Source: Hyphomicrobiales bacterium (lineage in GTDB: Bacteria > Pseudomonadota > Alphaproteobacteria > Rhizobiales > Rhizobiaceae). From it: a stretch of DNA of 62,223 bases. Shown here piece by piece: positions 24,196 to 33,118 of this stretch; position 1 is the stretch's first letter; every line of letters starts with the position of its first letter. The stretch is from the NCBI GenBank assembly GCA_002709005.1, contig PAPH01000039.1, positions 1-62,223 of the forward strand. Reading direction: 5' to 3'. Under the pieces are notes generated by a model that saw only the letters and a list, made by a program, of their open reading frames with translations, had not been told where the DNA came from and ran no database searches. Made by a program: the position numbers and the translations under genes.

Positions 24196-25551
24196 ATGCC
24201 GACGAACATCACCATGCCGGCCCTGTCTCCGACGATGGAGGAGGGCAATCTCGCCAAGTGGCTCGTCAAGGAAGGCGACAAGGTCGGTCCCGGTGACATC
24301 ATCGCCGAGATCGAGACCGACAAGGCGACGATGGAGGTCGAGGCCGTCGACGAGGGCACCATCGCCAAGATCCTGGTCGAGGCCGGAACCGAGGGCGTGA
24401 AGGTCAACGAAGTCATCGCCATCCTCGCCGAGGAAGGCGAAGATGTGGAAGAAGCCGCCAAGAGCGGTGGCGGGTCGTCCGCGAAACCGGAACAGAAGGA
24501 AGAGCCAGAGGCGGAGGCTCCCAAGAAGGAAGAATCCCCTGCCGAAGCACCGAAGGAAGCCGCCAAGCCGGTGGCCAACAAGGCGCCGGCGCAATCGACT
24601 CCGGCGCCTGTTGCCGATGGCGAGCGGGTGTTTTCCTCGCCGCTGGCGCGGCGCATGGCCAAGGATGCCGGGCTCGATCTGGGCGCGGTCAAAGGTTCCG
24701 GTCCGCATGGCCGCGTGATCAAGCGCGACGTGGAAACGGCCATCGCCGACGGCGGCGCGAAGAAGACAGATGCCGGCAAGGGTGCGGGTGCTCCGGCCGC
24801 AGCGGCACAGCCGATGTCGACCGATGCTGTCCTCAAGCTGTTCCCGGGAGGCTCCTACGAACTCGTCAAGCACGACGGCATGCGCAAGACGATCGCGCGC
24901 CGTCTGGTCGAGGCCAAGCAGACGATCCCGCATTTCTACGTTTCCGTCGATTGCGAGCTCGACAAGCTTCTCTCGCTTCGATCGCAGATCAATGCATCGG
25001 CGCCGCGCAAGGACGATCGTCCGGCCTACAAGGTCTCGGTCAACGACATGATCATCAAGGCCTGGGCGCTGGCGCTCCGGGACGTGCCGGATGCCAATGT
25101 CTCCTGGACCGACGACAACATGATCCACCACAAGCACGCGGATGTGGGCGTAGCCGTCTCCATTCCGGGTGGTCTGATCACGCCTATCGTTCGCTCCGCG
25201 GAGGAAAAGACGATCTCGACGATCTCGAAGGAGATGCACGATCTCGGCCGTCGCGCCAAGGATCGCAAGCTCAAGCCCGAGGAATACCAGGGCGGCACCA
25301 CCGCGGTTTCCAACATGGGCATGATGGGGGTCAAGGATTTCGTTGCCGTGATCAACCCGCCGCATGCGACCATCCTCGCGATCGGTTCGGGCGAGCAGCG
25401 GGCCGTGGTCAAGGACGGCGAGATCAAGATCGCCACGGTGATGACGGTGACGCTGTCGACAGATCACCGCTGCGTCGACGGCGCGCTGGGCGCGGAAGTG
25501 CTCGGCGCATTCAAGCGCTACATCGAGAACCCGATGGGCATGCTTGTCTAG
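24196..25551 (+). CDS. pdhC: Pyruvate dehydrogenase E2 component (dihydrolipoyl acetyltransferase)
   Basis: E2 core of the pyruvate dehydrogenase complex (451 residues), transferring acetyl from lipoamide to CoA. One lipoyl domain (residues 1-80, Lys43 in [11 protein letters not shown]) is followed by a Lys/Glu/Pro/Ala linker. The peripheral subunit-binding domain is about residues 148-185 ([29 protein letters not shown]). The catalytic domain from about 225 ends with the active-site STDHRCVDG. Its 5' end is nearly identical in DNA sequence to the 5' end of pdhB. AGGAGG precedes the ATG. Confidence 0.97.
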   Translation: MPTNITMPALSPTMEEGNLAKWLVKEGDKVGPGDIIAEIETDKATMEVEAVDEGTIAKILVEAGTEGVKVNEVIAILAEEGEDVEEAAKSGGGSSAKPEQKEEPEAEAPKKEESPAEAPKEAAKPVANKAPAQSTPAPVADGERVFSSPLARRMAKDAGLDLGAVKGSGPHGRVIKRDVETAIADGGAKKTDAGKGAGAPAAAAQPMSTDAVLKLFPGGSYELVKHDGMRKTIARRLVEAKQTIPHFYVSVDCELDKLLSLRSQINASAPRKDDRPAYKVSVNDMIIKAWALALRDVPDANVSWTDDNMIHHKHADVGVAVSIPGGLITPIVRSAEEKTISTISKEMHDLGRRAKDRKLKPEEYQGGTTAVSNMGMMGVKDFVAVINPPHATILAIGSGEQRAVVKDGEIKIATVMTVTLSTDHRCVDGALGAEVLGAFKRYIENPMGMLV

Positions 25552-25625
25552 GCATCCGCTGATTGAGGGGGAGGCGGTTCAGGTCGGCCCCCCGAACGGG
25601 ATCTTGAAGACGGCAGGAGGCTGAA

Positions 25626-26183
25626 ATGGCATCATACGGACATGAAAGTTTGGGCCGGACCTGGATCTGGATGGCTGTCCTGGCCGTCATCTCCATTCTC
25701 GGCGGCCTGTTTGCGCTCTTCGATCCTTTCGCTGCAACGCTCGCCGCGGTGTTCATCGCGGGCTGGTTCTTTGCGTTGCAGGGGGTGATCCAGATTATCC
25801 ATGCCTTCAGTGTGCGGGGTTGGTCGGGCTTTTTCTGGTCTCTCGGCCTTGGCGTTCTAGGCGTTCTTCTCGGCGTCATGTTGCTGGCGAACCCGCTTGC
25901 CGGCGCAGTGTCGCTGACCATGATCGTCGCCGTCCTCTTTCTCTTCACGGGGGCGCTGAAGGTGATGTTCGCGTTGTCGGCCCGCCCGGTCAGCGGATGG
26001 GGATGGGGTCTTGCCTCCGGCATCATATCGCTTCTGCTCGGTGTGATGATCCTTGCCGATTTTCCTGCTTCTGCTTCGGCGATCCTGGGCATTCTTCTCG
26101 GTATCGAACTGTTGTCGAACGGAGTGCTGTTCCTTTTCATGGCAATGGGCTTGAAACGGCTCAATTCGTCCAGCGGCGCGTGA
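25626..26183 (+). CDS. HdeD-family membrane protein
   Basis: Small polytopic membrane protein of the HdeD/DUF308 family, 185 residues with about six hydrophobic helices in three paired repeats. Examples are WMAVLAVISILGGLFALF, SLGLGVLGVLLGVMLLANP and ASGIISLLLGVMILADFPA; the repeated L-G-V-x-L-x-A-N/D-P pattern is typical. In enterobacteria HdeD relates to acid resistance; in this group the role is unknown. GCAGGAGG lies upstream. It is inside the pdh cluster, after pdhC and before an SGNH hydrolase. Confidence 0.82.
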   Translation: MASYGHESLGRTWIWMAVLAVISILGGLFALFDPFAATLAAVFIAGWFFALQGVIQIIHAFSVRGWSGFFWSLGLGVLGVLLGVMLLANPLAGAVSLTMIVAVLFLFTGALKVMFALSARPVSGWGWGLASGIISLLLGVMILADFPASASAILGILLGIELLSNGVLFLFMAMGLKRLNSSSGA

Positions 26184-26193
26184 AGGACGGGCG

Positions 26194-26835
26194 ATGAAGA
26201 CCATCCTCGCATACGGGGATTCCCTGACCTGGGGGTCTGATGCCGCGACGGGCGGCCGGCACGGCTTCGACGACCGCTGGCCGAATGTTCTTGCCGCCGC
26301 GCTTGGTGGCAAGGCGCGGGTGTTCGCCGACGGCCTGCGCGGACGCACCACGGCCTATGACGAGTTTCTGGCCGACTGCGACCGCAACGGGGCGCGGACA
26401 TTGCCGACATCGCTGTACATGCATGCGCCTGTCGACCTGATTATCCTGATGCTCGGCGCCAACGACATGAAGCCGCATATCGCCGGCACCGCAGTGGCTG
26501 CAATGCAGGGCATGCGGCGGCTGATCTCGATTGCGAAGAACCACAATTCGGGGCTTGTCGACGAGACCCGGCCGGACATTCTCATCGTCGCACCGCCGCC
26601 GCTCTGCGAGACGGCCGATCCGGAGTTCGCGGCGATGTTTGCCGGCGGCATTCCGGAATCCCGGATGCTCGCCTCGCTCTATGCCGACCTGGCCGACGAG
26701 CAGGGCGTGGGCTTTTTCGACGCGAGTTCGGTTGCGGAAACGACGCCCATCGACGGTGTGCATATGGATGCCGCCAATACGCGGGCGATCGGCAAGGCGC
26801 TGGTGCCTGTTGCAACGGTGATGCTCGGCCTTTGA
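26194..26835 (+). CDS. SGNH/GDSL hydrolase (arylesterase-like)
   Basis: Serine esterase of the SGNH superfamily, 213 residues. Block I is YGDSLTWGSD near residue 6 (nucleophile Ser), block III is MLGANDMK near 88 (catalytic Asn), and block V is DGVHMDAAN near 187 (Asp/His). No signal peptide, so cytosolic. It starts 10 bases after the hdeD-like gene. An SGNH hydrolase between pdhC and lpdA is also found, as I recall, in Sinorhizobium. Its physiological substrate is unknown. Confidence 0.87.
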   Translation: MKTILAYGDSLTWGSDAATGGRHGFDDRWPNVLAAALGGKARVFADGLRGRTTAYDEFLADCDRNGARTLPTSLYMHAPVDLIILMLGANDMKPHIAGTAVAAMQGMRRLISIAKNHNSGLVDETRPDILIVAPPPLCETADPEFAAMFAGGIPESRMLASLYADLADEQGVGFFDASSVAETTPIDGVHMDAANTRAIGKALVPVATVMLGL

Positions 26836-26932
26836 GGGCCGGATGGAGACGTATCCCGGTTTGACCGGGGTCAAGGAGAAGGGAGACCGAGCGGTTAGTC
26901 TGATATCGGAAAGTTCAACACAGGAGACGCCG

Positions 26933-27169
26933 ATGTCCAACACACCGCACCAACTGGCGGAGGAATTCCCCGAACACGCCGAGCGAATGCACCAGCTCAA
27001 GCAGACGGATGCGCATTTCGCGAAGCTGCACGAGGCCTATGACGAGGTCAACCGGGCCATCCACCGCGCGGAAACGAACATCGAGCCGACCGACGATCTC
27101 CACATGGAGGAGATGCGCAAGGAACGGATGCGGCTCAAGGATGAAATCTACGGCATGCTGGCCGCCTGA
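26933..27169 (+). CDS. DUF465/YdcH-family small coiled-coil protein
   Basis: A 78-residue charged helical protein of the DUF465 (YdcH) family: FPEHAERMHQLKQTDAHFAK, then a helix break, then MRKERMRLKDEIYGML. The family is widespread in proteobacteria and has no assigned biochemical role. Met at 26933 follows CAGGAGAC. The frame is open 30 codons further upstream, without a ribosome site. Confidence 0.85.
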   Translation: MSNTPHQLAEEFPEHAERMHQLKQTDAHFAKLHEAYDEVNRAIHRAETNIEPTDDLHMEEMRKERMRLKDEIYGMLAA

Positions 27170-27204
27170 CAGGATCGGGCCGGCTTGCCAGAAGGGAAGC
27201 CGGC

Positions 27205-27777
27205 TTGATCGAGATACGCCCAGCGACCGCTGCGGACTGCGCCGACCTCGCGATTCTCGACGATATCGCGGGGCACGGCCTGACGTCGGAAGCCTGGGCG
27301 AGGGCGGCGGCCGCAGGCCAGGGCGCGTCCGCGCTGGAAGTGGGCCGGGAGAGCTATCTGGGCGAGGCGACGCCGTGCAACTGGCGCAATGCCCGCGTTG
27401 CCATGTCGGACGATCGCGCGGCCGGGATGTCGGTTGGTTACTATCTGCCCGAGACCACGAATTTCACCGGACCCTTCGATCCGGTTTTCGAGCCCGTCAT
27501 TTCGCTGTTCAAGAAGGCAGTCGGCGGCTGGCTGCTCGACGCGCTCGCCGTCTATTCCGTCTTCCGCGGCAAAGGCATCGCCCGGACGTTGCTCGACGAC
27601 CAGATGGCGCTAGCCGGTGACCGCCCGTTCCACATCGTCTGCGCCGACGACAACGCGCCTGCGCTTGGCCTCTACCGGTCGCGCGGCTTCGACGTGGTCG
27701 AGCGCGCGGATTTCGTCCAGACTGAAACACCGAGAGATACAAAAGAATGGCTGCTTCTGAAGCGGCCCGGATCCTGA
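27205..27777 (+). CDS. GNAT-family N-acetyltransferase
   Basis: Acetyltransferase of the GNAT fold (190 residues). The N-terminus IEIRPATAADCADLAILDD is typical. The acetyl-CoA loop is degenerate but recognisable in SVFRGKGIARTLLDDQM near residue 120, and ALGLYRSRGFDVVERADF near 155 is the usual GNAT C-terminal strand. The start is a TTG at 27205 with GAAGGGAAG just upstream; no ATG or GTG upstream fits better. Substrate unknown. It lies 32 bases before lpdA. Confidence 0.8.
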   Translation: MIEIRPATAADCADLAILDDIAGHGLTSEAWARAAAAGQGASALEVGRESYLGEATPCNWRNARVAMSDDRAAGMSVGYYLPETTNFTGPFDPVFEPVISLFKKAVGGWLLDALAVYSVFRGKGIARTLLDDQMALAGDRPFHIVCADDNAPALGLYRSRGFDVVERADFVQTETPRDTKEWLLLKRPGS

Positions 27778-27809
27778 CCAGCGGATCATGAACGAGAGGA
27801 TACGCGACC

Positions 27810-29258
27810 ATGGCTGACACTTCCTACGACATCATCATCATCGGGTCGGGCCCGGGGGGCTATATCGCCGCCATCCGCGCCGCGCAGCTCGGCATGAAGA
27901 CCGCTGTCGTGGAGCGCGAGCATCTGGCGGGCATCTGTTCGAACTGGGGCTGCATTCCGACCAAGGCGCTGCTGCGCTCTGCCGAGATCCTGCATTATGC
28001 CCAGCATCCGGGCGATTACGGAGTGAAGATCTCCGGTGAGGTCACGCCCGATCTCGAAGCCATCGTCAAGCGTTCGCGCGGCATCGCAGCTCGCATGAAC
28101 ACCGGCGTCGGTTTCCTCATGAAGAAGAACAAGGTCGACGTGATCTGGGGCGAGGCCAAGGTCTCGAAAGCCGGAGAGGTTGTCGTCACCGACACAAAGA
28201 AGAAGCCGGTCGAGCCGCAGGTGCCGAAGCCCAAGAACACGCTCGGCGCAGGCACCTACAAGGCCAAGCATATCGTCATTGCCACCGGTGCGCGTCCGCG
28301 CGCGCTGCCGGGCCTCGAGCCCGACGGCGAGCTGATCTGGACCTATTTCGAGGCGATGAAGCCGGCCAAGATGCCGAAGTCGCTCATCGTCATGGGGTCG
28401 GGCGCCATCGGGATCGAGTTCGCGTCGTTCTACCGCACCATGGGCGTGGACGTGACCGTGGTCGAGGTGATGAAATCCGTCATGCCGGTCGAGGATGTCG
28501 AAATCTCCGGGCTCGCCAGGAAGCAGTTCGAAAAGCAGGGAATGAAGATCCACCTCGAGGCCAAGGTGACCAAGGTCGAGAAGGGCAAGGATTCCATCAC
28601 CGCCCATGTCGAGATGAAGGACGGCAAGGTCGAGAAGATCACCGCCGACCGAATGATCTCGGCGGTCGGGGTTCAGGCCAATATCGAGGGCATCGGGCTC
28701 GAGGATGCCGGCGTGAAGACCGATCGCGGCTTCATTGTCATCGACGGCTACGGCAAGACCAATGTCGAGGGCATCTACGCGATCGGCGACGTCGCCGGTC
28801 CGCCGATGCTCGCCCACAAGGCCGAGCACGAGGCGGTCATCTGCGTCGAGAAGATCGCAGGCGTGAAGGGCGTTCATCCGATGGACAAGGCCAAGATCCC
28901 GGGCTGCACCTACTGTAACCCCCAGGTGGCGTCGGTCGGCCTCACCGAAGCCAAGGCGAAGGAAGCGGGCCGCGATATCCGCGTCGGCCGCTTCCCCTTC
29001 GTCGGGAACGGGAAGGCGGTCGCGCTTGGCGAGGACCAGGGTCTGGTCAAGACGATCTTCGACAAGAAGACCGGCGAATTGCTGGGCGCCCACATGGTCG
29101 GAGCGGAAGTCACCGAGCTCATCCAGGGTTTTGTCGTGGCGATGAACCTCGAAACCACCGAGGAAGAGCTGATGCACGCCATCTTCCCTCATCCGACGAT
29201 CTCGGAGACGATGAAGGAAAGCGTACTCGACGCCTACGGGCGTGCCTTGAACATGTAA
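27810..29258 (+). CDS. lpdA: Dihydrolipoyl dehydrogenase (E3)
   Basis: FAD-dependent E3 of the pyruvate dehydrogenase complex, reoxidising dihydrolipoamide with NAD (482 residues). Visible: FAD-binding IIIGSGPGGYIAAIRAAQLG, the redox disulfide Cys43/Cys48 in GICSNWGC, NAD-binding VMGSGAIGIEFASFYRTMG near residue 195, YAIGDVAGPPMLAHKAEHE near 323, and the catalytic His in FPHPTISE near 460. Residues 130-150 carry a Lys/Pro insertion typical of this rhizobial PDH-associated clade. GAGAGG is upstream. Confidence 0.96.
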   Translation: MADTSYDIIIIGSGPGGYIAAIRAAQLGMKTAVVEREHLAGICSNWGCIPTKALLRSAEILHYAQHPGDYGVKISGEVTPDLEAIVKRSRGIAARMNTGVGFLMKKNKVDVIWGEAKVSKAGEVVVTDTKKKPVEPQVPKPKNTLGAGTYKAKHIVIATGARPRALPGLEPDGELIWTYFEAMKPAKMPKSLIVMGSGAIGIEFASFYRTMGVDVTVVEVMKSVMPVEDVEISGLARKQFEKQGMKIHLEAKVTKVEKGKDSITAHVEMKDGKVEKITADRMISAVGVQANIEGIGLEDAGVKTDRGFIVIDGYGKTNVEGIYAIGDVAGPPMLAHKAEHEAVICVEKIAGVKGVHPMDKAKIPGCTYCNPQVASVGLTEAKAKEAGRDIRVGRFPFVGNGKAVALGEDQGLVKTIFDKKTGELLGAHMVGAEVTELIQGFVVAMNLETTEEELMHAIFPHPTISETMKESVLDAYGRALNM

Positions 29259-29334
29259 GCCACGATGAGCGCTCGATGACGATTTCTCCATGCAAACAAC
29301 ACGCTCGGCGCGCTGCCTCGAAGCGGGGAGGCGT

Positions 29335-29359
29335 GGAACAATTGTCATATCCAGCCGTT
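29335..29359 (+). promoter_or_regulatory. EcfG (general stress response) promoter
   Basis: GGAAC (29335-29339), 16 bases, CGTT (29356-29359). This is an exact match to the alphaproteobacterial EcfG/RpoE2 consensus. It lies 38 bases before a GlsB-type stress membrane protein gene, which makes the match more believable. Confidence 0.7.
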
Positions 29360-29396
29360 ATTTCAGTGGAATTCATCTTAATGACTGGAGGCAAAA

Positions 29397-29651
29397 ATGG
29401 ATCTGAATGGCGTGGGCTTGCTCGGAGCCATCATCGTTGGCGGTTTGGCCGGCTGGCTGGCCGAGAAATTCATGAAGAGCGACATGGGCATCTTCATGAA
29501 CATCGTCCTCGGCATCATCGGCGCCGCCGCGCTGAACTTCGTGCTGAGCCTTCTGGGCATCTACACGGGAACCGGCTGGCTGATCTATCTGATCGTCGGC
29601 TTCATCGGTGCCTGCCTGCTCATAGCGATTGCACGCGCCGTCAGGCGCTAG
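29397..29651 (+). CDS. GlsB/YeaQ/YmgE-family stress response membrane protein
   Basis: An 84-residue, three-helix, Gly-rich membrane protein of the transglycosylase-associated family: [18 protein letters not shown], then [20 protein letters not shown] and [21 protein letters not shown]. Family members are induced by general stress, and the EcfG-type promoter just upstream agrees. CTGGAGG precedes the ATG. An intrinsic terminator follows, so it is monocistronic. Confidence 0.88.
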   Translation: MDLNGVGLLGAIIVGGLAGWLAEKFMKSDMGIFMNIVLGIIGAAALNFVLSLLGIYTGTGWLIYLIVGFIGACLLIAIARAVRR

Positions 29652-29679
29652 CCAAACAGACACTTGTATTGACCTGATG

Positions 29680-29714
29680 AAGTCAGGCTGCCTGAGAGGG
29701 TGGCCTGACTTTTT
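29680..29714 (+). terminator. Intrinsic terminator after the GlsB-like gene
   Basis: Nine-base-pair stem AAGTCAGGC (29680-29688) with GCCTGACTT (29703-29711), 14-base loop, then more T. Its 3' arm overlaps the lipA -35 box. Confidence 0.8.
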
Positions 29715-29732
29715 GCGTTTGGCTGACTATAT
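29704..29732 (+). promoter_or_regulatory. Probable lipA promoter
   Basis: CCTGAC (29704-29709), 17 bases, CTATAT (29727-29732). Five and six of six against the rhizobial CTTGAC-N17-CTATAT pattern, 37 bases before the lipA ATG. Confidence 0.6.
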
Positions 29733-29769
29733 TGGGTCAAACGTCCAACGAGACGAAAGTTTGAATTCC

Positions 29770-30741
29770 ATGGTCACGATTCTCGACACCACGAAAGAAG
29801 CGCCCAAGCGCGTGCGGCATCCTGAGAAGGCGCACCGCCCGGATACCGAGATCAAGCGCAAGCCCGAATGGATTCGCGTCAAGGCGCCGACCTCCAAGGG
29901 CTATCTCGATACGCGCAAGATCGTGAAGGACAACAACCTTGTCACGGTCTGCGAGGAAGCCGGCTGTCCGAATATCGGCGAGTGCTGGGACAAGAAGCAC
30001 GCGACATTCATGATCATGGGCGAGATCTGCACCCGTGCCTGCGCCTTCTGCAACGTGATCACCGGCCGTCCCAACGCGCTCGACCCCCAAGAGCCTACGA
30101 ATGTCGCGCGCGCCGTCGCCGAGATGGGCCTCAACCATGTCGTCATCACCTCGGTCGACCGCGACGATCTCGCCGACGGCGGAGCGCAGCATTTCGTCGA
30201 TGTGATCCGCGCGATCCGTGCGGCGACGCCGGCGACCACCATCGAGATCCTGACACCTGACTTCCTGCGCAAACCCGGAGCGCTCGAAGCCGTCGTGGCG
30301 GCCAAGCCGGACGTGTTCAACCACAATCTCGAGACCGTGCCCTCGAACTATCTGACGGTCCGGCCGGGCGCGCGCTATTTCCACTCGATCCGGCTGCTCC
30401 AGCGGGTCAAGGAACTCGACCCGACCATGTTCACCAAGTCGGGCATCATGGTGGGGCTCGGCGAGACCCGCAATGAAGTGCTTCAATTGATGGACGATCT
30501 GCGCGTCGCCGACGTCGACTTCCTTACCATCGGCCAGTATCTGCAGCCGACCCGCAAGCACCATGAAGTGATGGATTTCGTCACCCCCGAGCAATTCAAG
30601 AGCTACGAGACCACGGCGTATTCCAAAGGCTTCCTGATGGTCTCTGCCAGCCCGCTCACGCGCTCGTCGCACCATGCGGGGGACGATTTTGCCCGGCTGC
30701 GCGCCGCGCGCGACGCCAAGATGGCCGTGGCCGCCGGATAA
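29770..30741 (+). CDS. lipA: Lipoyl synthase
   Basis: Radical SAM enzyme that inserts two sulfurs into octanoyl-lipoyl domains (323 residues), needed by the PDH subunits encoded just upstream. The auxiliary cluster cysteines are Cys61, Cys66 and Cys72 ([12 protein letters not shown]). The SAM cluster is Cys87-x3-Cys91-x2-Cys94 (CTRACAFC). The C-terminal SSHHAGD serine that ligates the auxiliary cluster is present. The reading frame extends 47 codons upstream through the terminator, so Met at 29770 is preferred. Confidence 0.97.
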   Translation: MVTILDTTKEAPKRVRHPEKAHRPDTEIKRKPEWIRVKAPTSKGYLDTRKIVKDNNLVTVCEEAGCPNIGECWDKKHATFMIMGEICTRACAFCNVITGRPNALDPQEPTNVARAVAEMGLNHVVITSVDRDDLADGGAQHFVDVIRAIRAATPATTIEILTPDFLRKPGALEAVVAAKPDVFNHNLETVPSNYLTVRPGARYFHSIRLLQRVKELDPTMFTKSGIMVGLGETRNEVLQLMDDLRVADVDFLTIGQYLQPTRKHHEVMDFVTPEQFKSYETTAYSKGFLMVSASPLTRSSHHAGDDFARLRAARDAKMAVAAG

Positions 30742-30745
30742 GCTT

Positions 30746-31207
30746 GTGCCGAAGTTCGAAACGACACGACACGTCGTCCAGTCGCCGCGCCAGATGTTCG
30801 ATCTCGTCGCCGATGTCGAGCGCTACCCGGAATTCCTGCCGCTGTGCGAGGCGTTGACCGTGCGCTCGCGCAAGGACCGCGACGGGCGCACGCTGCTGAT
30901 CGCCGACATGACCGTGGGCTACAAGGCAATCCGCGAAACGTTCACCAGCCAGGTGCTGCTGAACCCGGCGGATCTGGTCATCGAGGTGAAATATATCGAC
31001 GGACCGTTCCGCTATCTCGACAATCGCTGGACGTTTACGCCGGAAGGCGAGGGATCGGCGATCCACTTCTTCATCGACTACGAATTCCGCAGCCGGCTTC
31101 TGGGCGGTCTGATGGGATCGATGTTCGACCGGGCCTTCCGGATGTTCGCCGAAGCCTTCGAGAAGCGGGCCGACCAGATCTACGGCCGCTCTGCTGCGAC
31201 CAGCTAG
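30746..31207 (+). CDS. RatA/COQ10-like START-domain protein
   Basis: SRPBCC-fold protein of the coenzyme-Q-binding COQ10/RatA family (153 residues). Starts VPKFETTRHVVQSPRQMFDL and contains VERYPEFLPLCEAL, YIDGPFRYLDNRW and FFIDYEFRSRLLGGL. Homologues bind ubiquinone or, in E. coli RatA, interfere with 70S assembly; in alphaproteobacteria a quinone-related role is more likely (inference). The start is GTG 30746, four bases after the lipA stop, so it is coupled to lipA. The last four bases overlap cinA tail to tail. Confidence 0.82.
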   Translation: MPKFETTRHVVQSPRQMFDLVADVERYPEFLPLCEALTVRSRKDRDGRTLLIADMTVGYKAIRETFTSQVLLNPADLVIEVKYIDGPFRYLDNRWTFTPEGEGSAIHFFIDYEFRSRLLGGLMGSMFDRAFRMFAEAFEKRADQIYGRSAATS

Positions 31208-31734
31208 GCTTCGTCTTCCTCGAACCGTTCGATGAGCGTCTCGAGGGCGGCATGAACGGTTGCCGCGCGGATCAGGTCGCGCGGCCAGTCCTCGTTCCAG
31301 CGCAGTTCGGTGGCTTCCGCTTCGCCGTCACGGGCCGCCAGGCCCATATAGACGAGCCCGACCGGTTTTTCCGGCGATCCGCCGCCGGGGCCGGCTATGC
31401 CGGTAACGGAGATCGCATAGCGGGCTTTCGACCGGGAGAGGGCGCCCGCCGCCATTTCGATGGCGGTTTCAGGTGACACCGCGCCATGAGCTTTGAGCGT
31501 GTCCGCACGGACGCCGATCAAATCCATCTTGGCATCATTGGTGTAGGTGACGAAGCCGCGGTCGAAAACGGCAGACGATCCCGCGATTTCGGTGATCATG
31601 CCGGCGATCAGCCCACCGGTGCAGGATTCGGCTGTCGCGATCATCGCGCCGGAGGGGCCGAAGCGTCTGATGATCTCTCTGGCGAGGTCGCGGCAGTCGT
31701 CGAGGATCGCGCTGCTGTCCTTCTCACTTCCCAT
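31204..31734 (-). CDS. CinA-family nicotinamide-nucleotide amidase
   Basis: C-terminal CinA domain protein (176 residues), deamidating nicotinamide mononucleotide to nicotinate mononucleotide in pyridine nucleotide salvage. Core motifs: [20 protein letters not shown] near residue 35 and [19 protein letters not shown] near 108. No N-terminal MoCF-like domain. ATG 31734 lies inside the end of ispDF (11-base overlap), so translation is likely coupled. A GTG at 31743 in frame is a weaker alternative. Confidence 0.9.
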   Translation of the reverse strand: MGSEKDSSAILDDCRDLAREIIRRFGPSGAMIATAESCTGGLIAGMITEIAGSSAVFDRGFVTYTNDAKMDLIGVRADTLKAHGAVSPETAIEMAAGALSRSKARYAISVTGIAGPGGGSPEKPVGLVYMGLAARDGEAEATELRWNEDWPRDLIRAATVHAALETLIERFEEDEA

Positions 31735-32932
31735 CGAGATCACCGTAATAGACGCTCGCCGTGGCGATCGCGGCGATGCCCTCGTCGCGTCCGACGAAGC
31801 CGAGTTTTTCGTTTGTCGTCGCCTTCACCGAGCAGCGGTCGACGGTGATGCCGATTATCCGGGCCAGCGATTCGCGCATCGCCTGGCGGTGCGGGCCGAT
31901 CTTCGGGGCTTCGGCGATCAGCGAGACGTCCGCGTTGAGTACCGTTCCGCCATGTTCGGCGACGATGTCGACCGCCTTGCGGAGAAAGATCGAGGAGGAC
32001 GCGCCCTTCCACTGCGGGTCAGACGGCGGAAAGTGATCGCCGATGTCGCCGGCGCCGCATGTCGCCAGCAGCGCGTCCGTCAGGGCGTGAAGCGCGACAT
32101 CCGCGTCGGAATGGCCATCGAGGCGCTTGTCGTGATCGATCTTGATACCGCAGAGCCATACGCCGTCGCCTTCCACCAGCCGATGAACGTCGTAGCCGTT
32201 GCCGGTGCGGATATCCGGCAGACGGCGGGCGTTGAGCATGTCTTCGGCCATATGCAGGTCCTCGAGCGTGGTAATCTTTGTATTGGTCCGTGAACCGCGC
32301 GACAATTTGACGGCATGTCCCGCCCACTCCATCACCGCGCAGTCGTCGGTAAACCGGGCTTCGCTGGCGACGACGGCCTTGCGATGGGCGTCGAGCACGG
32401 TGTTGAAGTCGAAACCCTGCGGGGTCTGAGCCGCGAAAAGGCCGTCGCGGGAGACCGTGTCGATGACCGTCTGGTGGTCATCTATGCGCTTGAGCGTATC
32501 GGAAACCGCGACGGCCGGAAGAACCGCTTCGGCACCGTCCCGTAGCGCGTCGATGACCCGGTCGACGGTGGCGCGGTCGATGAAGGGCCGGGCGGCGTCA
32601 TGGATGAGCACGAAGTCGGCACCCTTGTCGGCAATGGATTCGAGCCCGATGCGGGATGATTCCTGCCGCGTCTTGCCGCCATGGACGATGCGCACCGGAA
32701 CGAGTCCGCTCAGTTCGCGGGTGGCGGCCTCGAAAAGCTCCTCGTCATCGGCATGGATGACGACGACGACGCCCGAAATATCCGGATGATCGAGGAACGG
32801 CCGCATCGCCCGCGCGATGATCGTCATGCCGCCGACCTCGCGGTACTGTTTGGGTGCCCGGGTGTCGGCGCCGACGCGGTGCCCGCGGCCAGCCGCCACG
32901 ATCACGGCCCAGACATTCATGCTGTCACTCAT
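31724..32932 (-). CDS. ispDF: Bifunctional IspD/IspF of the MEP isoprenoid pathway
   Basis: Fused enzyme (402 residues). The N-terminal IspD domain transfers CMP to methylerythritol phosphate ([20 protein letters not shown] near residue 8; [10 protein letters not shown] near 108). The C-terminal IspF domain cyclises to the 2,4-cyclodiphosphate (GNGYDVHRL near 245, [19 protein letters not shown] near 275). Fusion is normal in alphaproteobacteria. Met 32932 is chosen, with GGAGGT upstream; a frame extension of 38 codons is not family-like. Divergent from dusB. Confidence 0.96.
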   Translation of the reverse strand: MSDSMNVWAVIVAAGRGHRVGADTRAPKQYREVGGMTIIARAMRPFLDHPDISGVVVVIHADDEELFEAATRELSGLVPVRIVHGGKTRQESSRIGLESIADKGADFVLIHDAARPFIDRATVDRVIDALRDGAEAVLPAVAVSDTLKRIDDHQTVIDTVSRDGLFAAQTPQGFDFNTVLDAHRKAVVASEARFTDDCAVMEWAGHAVKLSRGSRTNTKITTLEDLHMAEDMLNARRLPDIRTGNGYDVHRLVEGDGVWLCGIKIDHDKRLDGHSDADVALHALTDALLATCGAGDIGDHFPPSDPQWKGASSSIFLRKAVDIVAEHGGTVLNADVSLIAEAPKIGPHRQAMRESLARIIGITVDRCSVKATTNEKLGFVGRDEGIAAIATASVYYGDLDGK

Positions 32933-33081
32933 CGATGACTCGGACCTCCAGCGCGGCGCAGGCGGGTGGGAGCCGGTACGCGCGTTAACCTCGAAACCCG
33001 TTTGCCGCCAAAAACCTTGTGTGCCGAACATCTTGCCGCTTGGCAAGTGCGAGGCGATTGTCTAAAAAATGGGCAAAGTTT

Positions 33082-33095
33082 CCGGATGCATCCGG
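33082..33095. promoter_or_regulatory. Perfect 14-bp palindrome in the dusB-ntrBC leader
   Basis: CCGGATGCATCCGG, 23 bases before the dusB ATG. It lies downstream of a candidate promoter, CTTGGC (33039-33044) with TCTAAA (33061-33066). It could be an operator for autoregulation of dusB-ntrB-ntrC or an RNA hairpin near the ribosome site. Confidence 0.4.
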
Positions 33096-33118
33096 TAAAA
33101 GCAGTCTGTAAGGGTCAA

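Noticed and set aside
26864..26877. CCCGG-TTTGA-CCGGG hairpin before the DUF465 gene as a terminator
   Set aside because: Only five pairs and no T-run on either strand.
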